A stretch of DNA of 64,000 nt from CAVSJA01 sp963728145 (GTDB lineage: Bacteria; Bacteroidota; Bacteroidia; Chitinophagales; Chitinophagaceae): positions 62,001 to 126,000 of the forward strand of contig CAVSJA010000004.1 of NCBI GenBank assembly GCA_963728145.1, in the 5' to 3' direction. A model generated the notes under the pieces. The model was not told the DNA's origin. It did not search any database and worked only from the letters and a program-made list of their open reading frames with translations. Shown piece after piece: positions 26,541 to 34,658 of the stretch. The translations under genes were made by a program, and so were the position numbers. Position 1 is the first letter of the stretch. Each line of letters begins with the position of its first letter.

Positions 26541-26700
26541 TAGGTTAGAGATTTAACATAAGATAAGAAAGTTTTCACAAGACTTTCAAGAGTTGGCACA
26601 AATCAAACAATTTTTTGACACAGAAAGTATTGAATTTAGATTAATTGCGTGAGTAATTAATAAAACTGGGGAATCCGTTGCCCAAAATTTACGTGTCGAA

Positions 26701-26716
26701 TAGGCATTCTATTTTA
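26701..26716 (+). promoter_or_regulatory. GGCAYA-N4-TTTA motif before the TspO-like gene
   Basis: TAGGCATTCTATTTTA ends 17 bases before the start codon at 26734. A start site 12 bases downstream would leave only a very short leader. An isolated TTGGCACA at 26593-26600 lacks a matching second half. Confidence 0.5.
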
Positions 26717-26733
26717 ACTAGAAAGGTTAAACG

Positions 26734-27540
26734 ATGGCCAGATCTCGAATTGGAGTATTACAGTTACTGAATATTTGTGCGTACCTGTTGATGATCGTCA
26801 TTAATGCTTTCGCAGATCTTTTGCCAATTGGAGGAAACACAACTGCTGAAGTTTCCTTACGATACTCAAATCATTTCTTACCCGCATCCATAACTTTTTT
26901 GATTTGGCCATTGATTTATTTACTCCTGCTTCTTTTTTGTATTTACCAGGCAGGAACTTTATTTCAACAAAATAAAAAGGCAATATCCAATAAAGAAATT
27001 GTAGCTGGAAAGATTGGAATGCTCTTTACTTTAAGTTGTATTCTAAATAGCGCCTGGTTGGTAACCTGGCATTTTCATCAGTTAGGTTTATCAGTGATTA
27101 TTATGATCATGTTAATGATCACACTTATACTCATTCATCTTCGTTTATCGATTGCAATAACGGCTGCTGATGAAAATGAGCGAACCTTTGTTTGGCTTCC
27201 TTTTTCAATATACCTGGGTTGGATCAGTATTGCTTCCATGTCAAATATTGCCGCATGGCTTGTCTCCATTGGGTGGAATGGATTTGGAATAGATCAGAGC
27301 TGGTGGGCCGTTGCATTAATCATCTTGGGAACCGTGATTTCTGTGTTGATGCTTTTCAAACGACATAATATTTTTTTTGGACTTACGATGATCTGGGCAT
27401 TCGTCGGAATCGCGTTAAAACAATTCCAGGAAACTGGCAAATGGAATAATGTTGCATTGTCCGCTTTGCTTTCTTCATTTCTCCTCCTGATCCTGATCGT
27501 ATTCAGCTATCGTTCGTTTTCCAAAGTCAAAACGGCCTGA
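26734..27540 (+). CDS. TspO/MBR-related tryptophan-rich membrane protein
   Basis: A 268-residue membrane protein with about seven or eight hydrophobic helices. It resembles the long form of tryptophan-rich sensory proteins, with FLIWPLIYLLLLLFCIYQAG near residue 54, the NSAWLVTWHFHQLG segment near 105, and the FVWLPFSIYLGWISIASMSNIAAWL block near 148. TspO-type proteins bind porphyrins or steroids and act in stress responses in some bacteria. It is longer than classic TspO (about 160), so the specific role is open. Its stop codon shares a base with the next gene's ATG, showing translational coupling to the FAD oxidoreductase. Confidence 0.75.
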   Translation: MARSRIGVLQLLNICAYLLMIVINAFADLLPIGGNTTAEVSLRYSNHFLPASITFLIWPLIYLLLLLFCIYQAGTLFQQNKKAISNKEIVAGKIGMLFTLSCILNSAWLVTWHFHQLGLSVIIMIMLMITLILIHLRLSIAITAADENERTFVWLPFSIYLGWISIASMSNIAAWLVSIGWNGFGIDQSWWAVALIILGTVISVLMLFKRHNIFFGLTMIWAFVGIALKQFQETGKWNNVALSALLSSFLLLILIVFSYRSFSKVKTA

Positions 27541-28742
27541 TGGATCTTCGGTCACACTATCCTTATTGGTTGATGCGTGATGGAATTATTCAAACCTATC
27601 CATCGCTTGATAAGGATTTGGAAGTTGATATAGTTGTGATGGGGGCCGGTATAACAGGTGCATTGGTGGCTCATAAACTTTGTGAGGCCGGCGAGCAGGT
27701 AGTCGTTGTGGACCGAAGACATGTTGGAATGGGAAGCACAGCAGCCAGTACGGCTTTGTTACAATATGAGATCGATATTCCGCTTCACGAACTATCAAAA
27801 AAAATAGGGGAGAGGGATGCGGCCAGGAGTTATTGCCTTTGTATCGATGCAATAAAGGAATTGGAAATGATCACCAGCAAGGTTAATGGAAAATCAGAAT
27901 TTGTGAGAAAGCCCAGTTTGCAATACTGTTCAGTTAAAAAACATCTTCCTCAAATAAGAAAAGAATTTGAATCAAGAAAAAAAGCCGGAATATCATTGCA
28001 ATTTCTCGATAGTGCTGAGTTGAAGAAATTATTCGGTATTGACAGGGCGGCTGCTCTCTTATCTGAAGATGGAGCTGCAGTGAACGCATACGCACTCACG
28101 CATGAATTGCTTCAATACTCAATTCAGAAAGGCTTGCGTGTTTATGACCACACCGAAATTGAGAGGATTACCTATAAAGAGAATGAGGTCGTAATGCAAA
28201 CTTCTGATAAGCTTAGTTTGAGATGTAAGAAACTTGTGATTGCTTGTGGATATGAATCACAACGTTACCTGACTAAGAAGGTGGAACAATTTCACTCAAC
28301 CTACACGATAGCCAGTGAGCCGTTAAGACAGGATGAGTTTTGGTTTGAGAATGCAATGATCTGGGAAACAGCGACACCATATTTATACCTGAGAACTACA
28401 ATGGATAAAAGGATTATTGTGGGCGGTATGGATGAAAGTTTTTCCAATCCAGATAAACGAGACGCCCTATTAAATCGTAAGGCTGACCAATTGGAGAAAG
28501 CATTTAAAAAACTCTTTCCCTCGATTCCTTTCAAAACTGATTTCAAATGGGCAGGAACTTTTGCTTCAACAAAAGATGGTCTTCCGTATATCGGCTCAAT
28601 TCCGGAAAGACCCAATACTTATTTCGCATTAGGATATGGAGGCAACGGAATAACATTTAGCCTTATCGCCGCAAATATCATCAGAGACTCAATGCTAGGA
28701 AAAACCAATGAAGATGAAAGAATATTTTCTTTCAACAGATAA
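27540..28742 (+). CDS. FAD-dependent oxidoreductase, DAO family
   Basis: A 400-residue D-amino-acid-oxidase-type flavoprotein. The N-terminal dinucleotide-binding motif is VMGAGITGALVAHKLCEAG (near residue 35) with the acidic strand end VVVDRRHVGMGSTAAS. The C-terminal FAD motif is GLPYIGSIPERPNTYFALGYGGNGITFS. It oxidises an unknown amine or hydroxy compound. The whole fold is similar to the N-terminal part of the Rieske-containing protein at 29942-31474. It is translationally coupled to the TspO-like gene. Confidence 0.85.
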   Translation: MDLRSHYPYWLMRDGIIQTYPSLDKDLEVDIVVMGAGITGALVAHKLCEAGEQVVVVDRRHVGMGSTAASTALLQYEIDIPLHELSKKIGERDAARSYCLCIDAIKELEMITSKVNGKSEFVRKPSLQYCSVKKHLPQIRKEFESRKKAGISLQFLDSAELKKLFGIDRAAALLSEDGAAVNAYALTHELLQYSIQKGLRVYDHTEIERITYKENEVVMQTSDKLSLRCKKLVIACGYESQRYLTKKVEQFHSTYTIASEPLRQDEFWFENAMIWETATPYLYLRTTMDKRIIVGGMDESFSNPDKRDALLNRKADQLEKAFKKLFPSIPFKTDFKWAGTFASTKDGLPYIGSIPERPNTYFALGYGGNGITFSLIAANIIRDSMLGKTNEDERIFSFNR

Positions 28743-28795
28743 GTAAAATACATCCTCGTGCTACAAATCTGCAGTATTAAATATGCAATAAAAAA

Positions 28796-28821
28796 AGCTG
28801 TCTCCACTCAGTGGGACAGCT
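28796..28821 (-). terminator. intrinsic terminator of the SRPBCC gene
   Basis: AGCTGTC-T-CCACT and AGTGG-GACAGCT form a long stem with one bulge and a one-base loop. On the minus strand it is followed by six T residues. It lies 83 bases beyond the minus-strand stop at 28904 and would also face the plus-strand oxidoreductase. Confidence 0.75.
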
Positions 28822-28903
28822 CATATAGGTAAGGCCTATGGTCTAATGGTCGAATAGTTATACTCTTTGCTCCTCACGGAACAGCGAATTCTTCTACGAC
28901 ATT

Positions 28904-29578
28904 TTATACAGCAGCATCCTTAGTTATACCTGTTTCTGCATATTGTTTGAAACTATAAACGTCTTCCAGCACGATTCTTTCAAGTTTGGGATGAAAGAAT
29001 TCACCAATTGCATTTCCCATTAATCCCATCGGAGGGCGATAACTGATATTTGTATAAACCATTGTACCGAGATTATCATCAGTATCTTTAAATTCAATCT
29101 TACCGGAGTTTTCGATCATTGAATCAGGCAAGGAACGCCAGGAGATCATTTCTCCAGGATTATCTCTGACAATTACAGATCTCCAACTCACCGGTGCAAT
29201 TTTTCCTGGAATACTTGCTTTCCATTCGGAAATATTATCATAAACTTCTTTAACCGAGTCAAGATGTTTCATAAAAAGCGGAAGATTTTCCAATCTCCGC
29301 CACATTGCATATACTTCAAGCCTGGGTTTGGCGATATACATTTCAGTACGCAAATTGATATTCCTGGTTGGAAGCGTCGATTCTCTGCCTGCCAGGTTAT
29401 AAAGCGCACAGTTTCCTGAAATGCCACGATAAAGTAAATATCCTCCTGTTACCGCCTTTAGTTTCCGCATTCTTCTGTTCACAATACTATCTAGCAAAAG
29501 GAAGCCACCTGCAAGTATTGAAATCAATCGTTCAGGACTGCTGACATTCATGGCGTTTAGTTTCGTTGAATTTTCCAT
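28904..29578 (-). CDS. SRPBCC-fold protein with N-terminal DUF2892-like helices
   Basis: A 224-residue protein. Residues 13-60 contain two hydrophobic stretches with SPERLISILAGGFLLLDSI and LKAVTGGYLLYRGISG, like the DUF2892 inner-membrane module. Residues 75-215 resemble a polyketide cyclase/dehydrase (SRPBCC) domain, with VYAMWRRLENLPLFMKHLDSVKEV, WKASIPGKIAPVSWRSVI and GTMVYTNISYRPP. Such proteins are common in stress islands of soil bacteria and have no known ligand. It is transcribed alone, has a motif copy 20 bases before its start, and ends in a clear terminator. Confidence 0.82.
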   Translation of the reverse strand: MENSTKLNAMNVSSPERLISILAGGFLLLDSIVNRRMRKLKAVTGGYLLYRGISGNCALYNLAGRESTLPTRNINLRTEMYIAKPRLEVYAMWRRLENLPLFMKHLDSVKEVYDNISEWKASIPGKIAPVSWRSVIVRDNPGEMISWRSLPDSMIENSGKIEFKDTDDNLGTMVYTNISYRPPMGLMGNAIGEFFHPKLERIVLEDVYSFKQYAETGITKDAAV

Positions 29579-29598
29579 AATCGCTTTTTCATTTAAAC

Positions 29599-29614
29599 TA
29601 AAATCTTATACCTT
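29599..29614 (-). promoter_or_regulatory. GGCAYA-N4-TTTA motif before the SRPBCC gene
   Basis: The minus strand reads AAGGTATAAGATTTTA, 20 bases before the start at 29578. Only the C-to-T change in GGTATA departs from the consensus. A weaker plus-strand version, GGAATAGTTTTTAA at 29693-29706, precedes the divergent lipoprotein gene. Confidence 0.5.
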
Positions 29615-29726
29615 CTATCATTCTCCACGTAAATACTACTTGTAATGGGAATAAGCGATCGGATGCGGAATCATTTCCCCAGAACAGGCAACGGAATAGT
29701 TTTTAAGCCTATTGAGTAAAACAGTT

Positions 29727-29936
29727 ATGCGACTCAAAACGATTTTAATTTGCGCTCTCTTCGCGGGACTTTTTCATTCCTGTAGAAATGGAAATGGAAC
29801 TGTAAAGGATGTTGATACTACGGAAACACTGAATGATCGGTATGAAGATGACACCACGATGAATAATATCAATCGGGCGCTCGATAAGGCCACCGATACG
29901 GTAACTATCAAGAAACCGGACAGCTCCAAAAAGTAA
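29727..29936 (+). CDS. small lipoprotein, 69 residues
   Basis: It has a short signal peptide, MRLKTILICALFAGLFHSC, with lipobox Cys19. A hydrophilic, Asp/Thr-rich tail follows (DVDTTETLNDRYEDDTTMNN) ending DSSKK. No family is recognised. I chose ATG 29727 over 29712 because it gives a compact lipoprotein signal. The stop lies five bases from the end of the convergent FAD/Rieske gene. Confidence 0.7.
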   Translation: MRLKTILICALFAGLFHSCRNGNGTVKDVDTTETLNDRYEDDTTMNNINRALDKATDTVTIKKPDSSKK

Positions 29937-29941
29937 TGGAT

Positions 29942-31474
29942 TCAGCTTTTTATTACCTCTTCAATGTTTATTTGTTGAAGATCCTTTCTGGCGGGTCCAG
30001 TAAGTAGTTCTCCATCGATTGTAAAACGCGAGCCGTGGCAAGGACAATCCCAGGTTTTTTCGGCTGCATTCCAACGGACGGTACATTTGATATGCGTACA
30101 GGCTGAGTTTAGCGCGTGAACCTGATTATTTTCATCTTTATACATTGCGATAGTATGCCCCTCGAATTTTACAACTTTTCCTTCTCCCGGCGCGAGTTCA
30201 ACAAGCGCTTCTATTTTTTCTGGAAACAGGCGATCTTTTATGAAATGACCGACCACGTCAGCGGACTCTTTAACAACATTTGTAAAACCAGCAATTGGCT
30301 TTATGCGGTTTGGGTCAAATAATTCCTGGTATATGCTACTGCCTTTGACCAGGATATCCGAAAGAATGATTCCAGCAAGAGTACCATAGATCATACCGTT
30401 GCCACCATAACCTGTTGCCACGTACATTTCAGGCGAGTGGCCAGGCAAATTGCCAATATAAGCAAGACCATCCGCAGGCTCAAAGTATTGTGATGACCAA
30501 CGATATGCGAAGTCCTTGACGTTGAAATATTTTAGGATATGGCTTTCGAGATTTCTGAAACAGGATTCGGTATCTTCTACATCACCAGTTTTATGATCTT
30601 CTCCACCTACGATCAGGTATGTTCTTTTGTCGACTTTTTGTGTGCGATAATAATGATAAGGATCCTCCAAATCGTAACCTAATGCCGCCGGATATTTCCC
30701 GTCTTGCAACGCGACAGCCATTGCATAGCTTCTATAAGGTGCGCAGCGAAAATGAAGCAGGTTAACACCCGGAGGAATATGTGTGGCATAAATTGCTGTG
30801 CGTGCTCTGATATCTCCTACGCTGGTTGTAGCAACCAATGGAGTATCTTCCTTAATGTCAGTAACCCTGCAGTTTTGGAGGATCAAACCTCCAGCATTTT
30901 CAAACTCCTTTGCCAATCCAATCAGATATCGACCCGGATGAAACTTAGCCTGACCTGGAATAATAGCAGCCTTCAAAAAAGGAATGGGAAATTCAATCTC
31001 CCGCGTAAACTTCATTTCAACTCCTACTTTATTGGCTGAGTCTATGATACTCTCCAGTTCTTTGTTTTGTTTTTCTTTTACAGAAAACAGGTAGGCATCT
31101 GATTCTTCGAAACCGCAATCCAATGCAAATTCCTTGACGTTCTGCTTTATTAATGTAATTGCAGCTTTTGTACCCTTGGCAACAAGCTTTGCGTCTTCTT
31201 CCGAAAATTTTTTTATTATCTGATCATAAGTCGTGTCAAGAAAAGTATTGAGATGTGCCGTTGTGCCGCCGCTGGTTCCAAAACATAGATTTCTGGCTTC
31301 AGCAATCACACAGCTTTTTCCTGCTTTTTGAAGTAAAAATGCTGTCGTTATCCCGGTCATTCCTCCTCCTACAATCAAAACATCAAATTCTTTATTAGCG
31401 GGTAATGTATGCGAATGGTCAAATGCCGGCGTGGAATCCTGCCAAAGGCTGGTGCAATTACCATCTCTGTTCAT
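29942..31474 (-). CDS. FAD oxidoreductase with C-terminal Rieske domain
   Basis: A 510-residue fusion. The N-terminal 400 residues are a DAO-type FAD domain: DVLIVGGGMTGITTAFLLQKAG near residue 32 and GLAYIGNLPGHSPEMYVATGYGGNGMIYG near 365. The last 80 residues form a Rieske [2Fe-2S] domain with ligands in CTHIKC and CPCHGSRF. This architecture is known from several bacterial stress or osmotic loci; electrons probably pass between FAD and the iron-sulfur centre. I chose ATG 31474 because the upstream 15 residues of the longer ORF are hydrophobic and unrelated. It is probably the third gene of the 32444-29942 operon. Confidence 0.88.
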   Translation of the reverse strand: MNRDGNCTSLWQDSTPAFDHSHTLPANKEFDVLIVGGGMTGITTAFLLQKAGKSCVIAEARNLCFGTSGGTTAHLNTFLDTTYDQIIKKFSEEDAKLVAKGTKAAITLIKQNVKEFALDCGFEESDAYLFSVKEKQNKELESIIDSANKVGVEMKFTREIEFPIPFLKAAIIPGQAKFHPGRYLIGLAKEFENAGGLILQNCRVTDIKEDTPLVATTSVGDIRARTAIYATHIPPGVNLLHFRCAPYRSYAMAVALQDGKYPAALGYDLEDPYHYYRTQKVDKRTYLIVGGEDHKTGDVEDTESCFRNLESHILKYFNVKDFAYRWSSQYFEPADGLAYIGNLPGHSPEMYVATGYGGNGMIYGTLAGIILSDILVKGSSIYQELFDPNRIKPIAGFTNVVKESADVVGHFIKDRLFPEKIEALVELAPGEGKVVKFEGHTIAMYKDENNQVHALNSACTHIKCTVRWNAAEKTWDCPCHGSRFTIDGELLTGPARKDLQQINIEEVIKS

Positions 31475-31535
31475 GATAAACACTTTTATATGGAATAGCA
31501 ACGAGAATTGAAATTCCAAATAATCAATTCCTATA

Positions 31536-31916
31536 TCAGGCGATTTTCAAATTTCGTGCTGCAAAGGAATCATACTTCTGAACTTCTTTCAGCCAGGTGA
31601 CGTTACCCTTCTGCACTCTTGTAAACCAGGAAGCTTTTTCCAGTTTGACTGAAATGATATTTGTATTCTCTGCCTCATTGGTCACGTTTCCTGCTGCGAA
31701 GAGATAATCCTCGTGATACTTCTGAATGATGTTAACATGTTTCCCGAGCAGGCCTGGAACTGAATCGGAATCGATGATCTTACAATTCACGATATCTTTT
31801 CCATTGACCACAACTTTCACCTGTACGCTTTTTTGTTCTTCGCCCTCCCAGTATCTCAGGATCCCATACTGAATAGATGAGATCTTTTTCTGGATGAGAT
31901 GTAGTTTATCATTCAT
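31536..31916 (-). CDS. hypothetical protein, 126 residues
   Basis: A soluble protein starting MNDKLHLIQKKISSIQYGIL. Beta-rich segments follow (VQVKVVVNGKDIVNCKIID, LLGKHVNIIQKYHEDYLFAAGNV), with a C-terminal SFAARNLKIA. No domain is recognised. It lies 24 bases after the flavin-reductase-fold gene and 61 before the FAD/Rieske gene on the same strand, so all three are likely one operon. Confidence 0.75.
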   Translation of the reverse strand: MNDKLHLIQKKISSIQYGILRYWEGEEQKSVQVKVVVNGKDIVNCKIIDSDSVPGLLGKHVNIIQKYHEDYLFAAGNVTNEAENTNIISVKLEKASWFTRVQKGNVTWLKEVQKYDSFAARNLKIA

Positions 31917-31940
31917 CGTTTAGTGTTTAGAGTACGGCTA

Positions 31941-32444
31941 TCAGGCCGCGTTAGTATTAATGTTATAAGATCCCAAAGCAGGAGTAGGTTCGAACAGCCA
32001 TTGATAAAACTGGCGCAATAAACTTTGAACCGGATTCTTTGCTTTTTTCTCAGGTATGTTTTCATAGTAATCCACACCGTTTATCTTCATTTTCATCAAG
32101 GCCAGGTGACCCATTGCGACATCCTTGATGTTTTGTTTGGCCTCGATCAGCTTATTGACCATGAACTCACTGTTCACGATCTGGGCCGCACCAGTTACGT
32201 GCATATAAAATGGTTTTCCCTTCCTGTAAAATTGAAGCTTGGCAGGAAATTCATTCTCTTGCTCATTGAGATGTCTTAGTGGCCTGCTGATCAGGAACCA
32301 GATCTGGCCGTCTTCGTCAACGTTCAAGGCGGTAACAATGCTTGTAGGTAGCTTTATCAACGAATTGCTCATGCTATAGATTAAGGCACTCCGTATCTCA
32401 TAGATGCGCTCCCGGATAAATTTCAGATTCGTATCGGAGTTCAT
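31941..32444 (-). CDS. pyridoxamine-phosphate-oxidase-fold protein
   Basis: A 167-residue protein resembling the general stress protein 26 or PNPOx-like flavin split-barrel group. It has TSIVTALNVDEDGQIWFLISRP (residues 34-55), a KLQFYRKGKPFYMHVTGAAQIV strand pair, and an amphipathic C-terminus with FYQWLFEPTPALGSYNINTN. The family binds FMN or F420 or heme; the cofactor here is unknown. It is first gene of a three-gene operon. A moderate motif, GGTATCACATTTGT on the minus strand at 32470-32483, lies 25 bases before the start. Confidence 0.7.
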   Translation of the reverse strand: MNSDTNLKFIRERIYEIRSALIYSMSNSLIKLPTSIVTALNVDEDGQIWFLISRPLRHLNEQENEFPAKLQFYRKGKPFYMHVTGAAQIVNSEFMVNKLIEAKQNIKDVAMGHLALMKMKINGVDYYENIPEKKAKNPVQSLLRQFYQWLFEPTPALGSYNINTNAA

Positions 32445-32528
32445 ATCGTTAAGATTTTGTTAGATTAAAACAAATGTGATACCATCTTGGTTTAGTTTAG
32501 GGGTGAGTATGTTTGTCTACAGTTAGGG

Positions 32529-32654
32529 TTGATTGACTAATTAATTGATTGGTTTACTGGGGTGGGGTTGCAAAGAGTTTTAAACCTTGTCAACGGAAAT
32601 TCGCAACTGTCAACTAATCAATCAATCAACCGTCATTCCCGCGAAAGCGGGAAT
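32529..32654. repeat. TTGATTGN arms with a REP-like hairpin
   Basis: A short octamer arm (32529-32558) and its inverse (32605-32633) surround unique sequence. The inverse arm abuts a perfect hairpin, ATTCCCGC-GAAA-GCGGGAAT (32635-32654). This hairpin resembles the ATTCCC...GGGAAT class of dispersed repeats (dRS3-like) known from Neisseria. The 588-base gap 32445-33032 also holds a riboswitch, its terminator, a TTGCC array and a promoter motif. Confidence 0.7.
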
Positions 32655-32703
32655 AACCAGTCAACCAAAATGCTTGGCATTATTTTTTTATTATTTCCCA
32701 TAG

Positions 32704-32818
32704 ATTTCTCAAAGGGGTGTTAGAAACTATTTACGCAGTAACATGGTAAAAACGGTTTCTCTCTGAGATCAAACCCATCGAACCTGATGCGGGTAATGCC
32801 GACGAAGGAATGAGAAAT
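32704..32818 (+). ncRNA. TPP riboswitch (THI element)
   Basis: The outer stem P1 pairs ATTTCTCA (32704-32711) with TGAGAAAT (32811-32818). Conserved TPP-sensor blocks follow in order: GGGGTG (32714-32719), CTGAGA (32763-32768), ACCC, GAACCTGAT (about 32780-32788), GGGTAATGCC (about 32791-32800) and CGAAGGAA. An intrinsic terminator follows five bases later. All core features of a working aptamer appear intact. What is odd is the target: the next plus-strand gene is a DUF892 protein with its own promoter motif, and no thiamine gene is in the window. Confidence 0.92.
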
Positions 32819-32822
32819 TCGG

Positions 32823-32856
32823 GAAGCTGTTTTTTACAAAACAGCTTCTTTTTTAT
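32823..32856 (+). terminator. intrinsic terminator of the TPP riboswitch
   Basis: GAAGCTGTTTT-TTAC-AAAACAGCTTC is an 11-bp perfect stem followed by a T-rich tract from 32849. It is the expression platform expected after a TPP aptamer. No overlapping anti-terminator was identified by eye. Confidence 0.85.
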
Positions 32857-32884
32857 TTTATATTTTCTATTTGTTTTTTCATAT

Positions 32885-32921
32885 TGCCTCTTGCCTCTTG
32901 TCTATTTTCTATTGCCTATTT
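32885..32921. repeat. short TTGCCTC heptamer array
   Basis: TTGCCTC, TTGCCTC, TTGTCTA, TTTTCTA and TTGCCTA run to within six bases of the DUF892 promoter motif. It is the same word family as 14131-14197. Confidence 0.65.
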
Positions 32922-32926
32922 TTCAC

Positions 32927-32942
32927 TTGGCATAGTTTTTTA
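32927..32942 (+). promoter_or_regulatory. GGCAYA-N4-TTTA motif before DUF892
   Basis: TTGGCATAGTTTTTTA is a full match to the consensus, 90 bases before the ATG at 33033. It lies downstream of the riboswitch terminator, so DUF892 can be transcribed independently of thiamine. Confidence 0.6.
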
Positions 32943-33032
32943 AAATTGCATCTACGCGTTAACTGAGTCCCGATTTTCTTTTTTTAATTGGGCATTTCGT
33001 CAAAAAATTTATCAATCAATAAATTGACTACT

Positions 33033-33668
33033 ATGGAAAGGACAAAGACAAAAAAAACAGCAAATCCGGGAATATCCAATAGTTCCCGGAATTCAGCCGG
33101 TTCAAAAACTTCTGCTACATCTCATAAGTCTAATTCTTCAAACGGTTCTTCGGCAAAAGATGATCACTCAAAGCTCGAGGAGTTTTTTGTAGAGCAATTA
33201 AAGGATATGTATTGGGCAGAAAAACATTTGGTAAAGGCCCTGACTAAAATGCAAAAAGCGGCGACCACTGAGGAATTGCAGCAGGCTTTTGAAGATCACC
33301 GTGCCGCAACCGAGGAGCATGCAATGAAATTGGAGCAGGTTTTTGAGATAATGGGCAAGAAGCCCCAGGCAAAGAAATGTGAGGCAATGGAAGGATTAAT
33401 TAAAGAAGGGGAAAGCATCATCGAAGAAACGGACGAGGGGACAGCCACGCGGGATGCGGCTCTCATCATTGCTGCTCAGAAAGTTGAACACTACGAGATT
33501 GCCAGCTATGGCGGGCTGGTGCAATTGGCAAATACAATGCAAAAAACAGATGCTGCATCCTTGCTGGAACAAATATTGCAGGAAGAAAAAGATACAGACG
33601 TTCTATTGACTGAGATCGCGGAGAATGATATTAACTGGGAAGCAGAACAGGAAAAAGAAGAAGATTAA
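33033..33668 (+). CDS. DUF892 (YciE/YciF) ferritin-like protein
   Basis: A 211-residue protein. Residues 1-45 are a Ser/Thr/Lys-rich disordered leader; residues 46-205 are a four-helix DUF892 domain. The hallmark is LEEFFVEQLKDMYWAEKHLVKALTKM near residue 47, with EDHRAATEEHAMKLEQVFEIMG and VEHYEIASYGGLVQLA carrying the Glu/His residues expected for a di-metal ferritin-like site. YciE/YciF proteins are induced by osmotic and other stress. An alternative TTG start at 32988 is less likely because ATG 33033 follows a spaced leader. A strong terminator follows at 33734. Confidence 0.92.
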   Translation: MERTKTKKTANPGISNSSRNSAGSKTSATSHKSNSSNGSSAKDDHSKLEEFFVEQLKDMYWAEKHLVKALTKMQKAATTEELQQAFEDHRAATEEHAMKLEQVFEIMGKKPQAKKCEAMEGLIKEGESIIEETDEGTATRDAALIIAAQKVEHYEIASYGGLVQLANTMQKTDAASLLEQILQEEKDTDVLLTEIAENDINWEAEQEKEED

Positions 33669-33733
33669 TAGTACATATTAAAATGACTAAACTTCTCCCA
33701 TCATAGGCATGTGGGGTTTTAGGGGTTAATGGA

Positions 33734-33762
33734 GTCACGCCTTTGGCGTGACTTTTTTTTAT
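33734..33762 (+). terminator. intrinsic terminator after DUF892
   Basis: GTCACGCC-TTT-GGCGTGAC is an 8-bp GC-rich stem followed by eight T residues. It ends the DUF892 transcript 65 bases after the stop. Confidence 0.9.
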
Positions 33763-33828
33763 TTGGTTGGCAACCTCTGAGAATTAACAACCATAAAAAC
33801 CGTCACAGGGTTGAAAACCTTTAGTAAC

Positions 33829-34080
33829 ATGAACACGAATATCATAGGCATAGCAGCAGGAATTTTGACAGCAGTTTCGATGATGCCCCAATTGATTAAA
33901 ACCATTCGTGAAAAGAGAGCCGATGAGATTTCGCCTTTTATGCTTTTATTATTAATGACCGGACTAGCTTTATGGGTGTGGTATGGATTGGAAAGAAAGG
34001 ATTGGCCAATAATCCTTACAAATTCCTTTTCTTTCATTTTGAACAGCACTATGCTGGCATTGCGATGGAAATATGGCTAA
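33829..34080 (+). CDS. SemiSWEET-family sugar transporter
   Basis: An 83-residue protein with three membrane helices, the size of a SemiSWEET half transporter that works as a dimer. The PQ-loop motif is in SMMPQLIKTIREKRADEISPFML (residues about 17-39), and the WYGLERKDWPIILTNSFSFILN segment is the third helix region. It likely moves a small sugar passively across the inner membrane. I chose ATG 33829 over an upstream TTG at 33811. It follows the DUF892 terminator; no clear promoter was seen. Confidence 0.88.
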   Translation: MNTNIIGIAAGILTAVSMMPQLIKTIREKRADEISPFMLLLLMTGLALWVWYGLERKDWPIILTNSFSFILNSTMLALRWKYG

Positions 34081-34109
34081 CAATAAAAGTCAACCTATAA
34101 AAAAATACT

Positions 34110-34616
34110 ATGAAAAGTGGCAATCCGGTTCATAGCAGGACCTCAATGAATACAAGGAGGAAACATCCGCTGTCGAGATTTTTTAATTATTTCGCTACGA
34201 AGATTACGCATATTGCCGGGACACCTCATGCATTCATCATAGCTTTTCTTATAATCATTATTTGGGCGGTCACAGGACCTATTTTCAATTTCTCCGACAC
34301 CTGGCAACTGGTAATTAATACCGGAACCACGATCATTACATTTCTGATGGTCTTTGTAATTCAGCAAACTCAAAACAAAGACACACTTGCTTTGCAGCTA
34401 AAATTGAATGAGTTGATCGCCGCCAACGAAAAAGCGAGTAACCGTCTGGTTGATATTGAAGACCTCACTGAAGAAGAATTAGAAGTGCTGAAGAAATTCT
34501 ATATAAAGGTAGCCGAGAAAGCAAAAAAGGGAGGAGATTTATACACTTCACATTCTCTTGATGAAGCAGAGGAAAATCAAAAGTCAAAAATGAGTCGAAA
34601 AAGAAAAGGGAACTGA
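34110..34616 (+). CDS. low-affinity iron permease family protein
   Basis: A 168-residue protein with two membrane helices (about residues 42-62 and 74-92). Family landmarks are FFNYFATKITHIAGTPHAFIIAF, IWAVTGPIFNFSDTWQLVINTGTTIITFLMVFVIQ and QNKDTLALQLKLNELI. Such bacterial proteins share a domain with yeast Fet4-type iron permease, but a transport role is unproven. A basic Lys/Ser tail follows. Its stop codon lies within the stem of the terminator at 34608-34629. It starts 29 bases after SemiSWEET and is probably co-transcribed. Confidence 0.88.
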   Translation: MKSGNPVHSRTSMNTRRKHPLSRFFNYFATKITHIAGTPHAFIIAFLIIIIWAVTGPIFNFSDTWQLVINTGTTIITFLMVFVIQQTQNKDTLALQLKLNELIAANEKASNRLVDIEDLTEEELEVLKKFYIKVAEKAKKGGDLYTSHSLDEAEENQKSKMSRKRKGN

Positions 34617-34633
34617 TAGCTCAGTTCCCTTTT
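34608..34633 (+). terminator. intrinsic terminator overlapping a stop codon
   Basis: GGGAACTGA-TAGC-TCAGTTCCC is a 9-bp stem followed by TTTT. The TGA stop of the iron-permease gene is part of the left arm. Confidence 0.85.
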
Positions 34634-34658
34634 CCCCGATTTAATCAAGGTTTAGTTA

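Noticed and set aside
26593..26600. TTGGCACA in the response regulator/TspO gap
   Set aside because: A perfect -24-like half, but no TTTA or TTGC at the right distance. A complete motif nearer to TspO explains that gene better.
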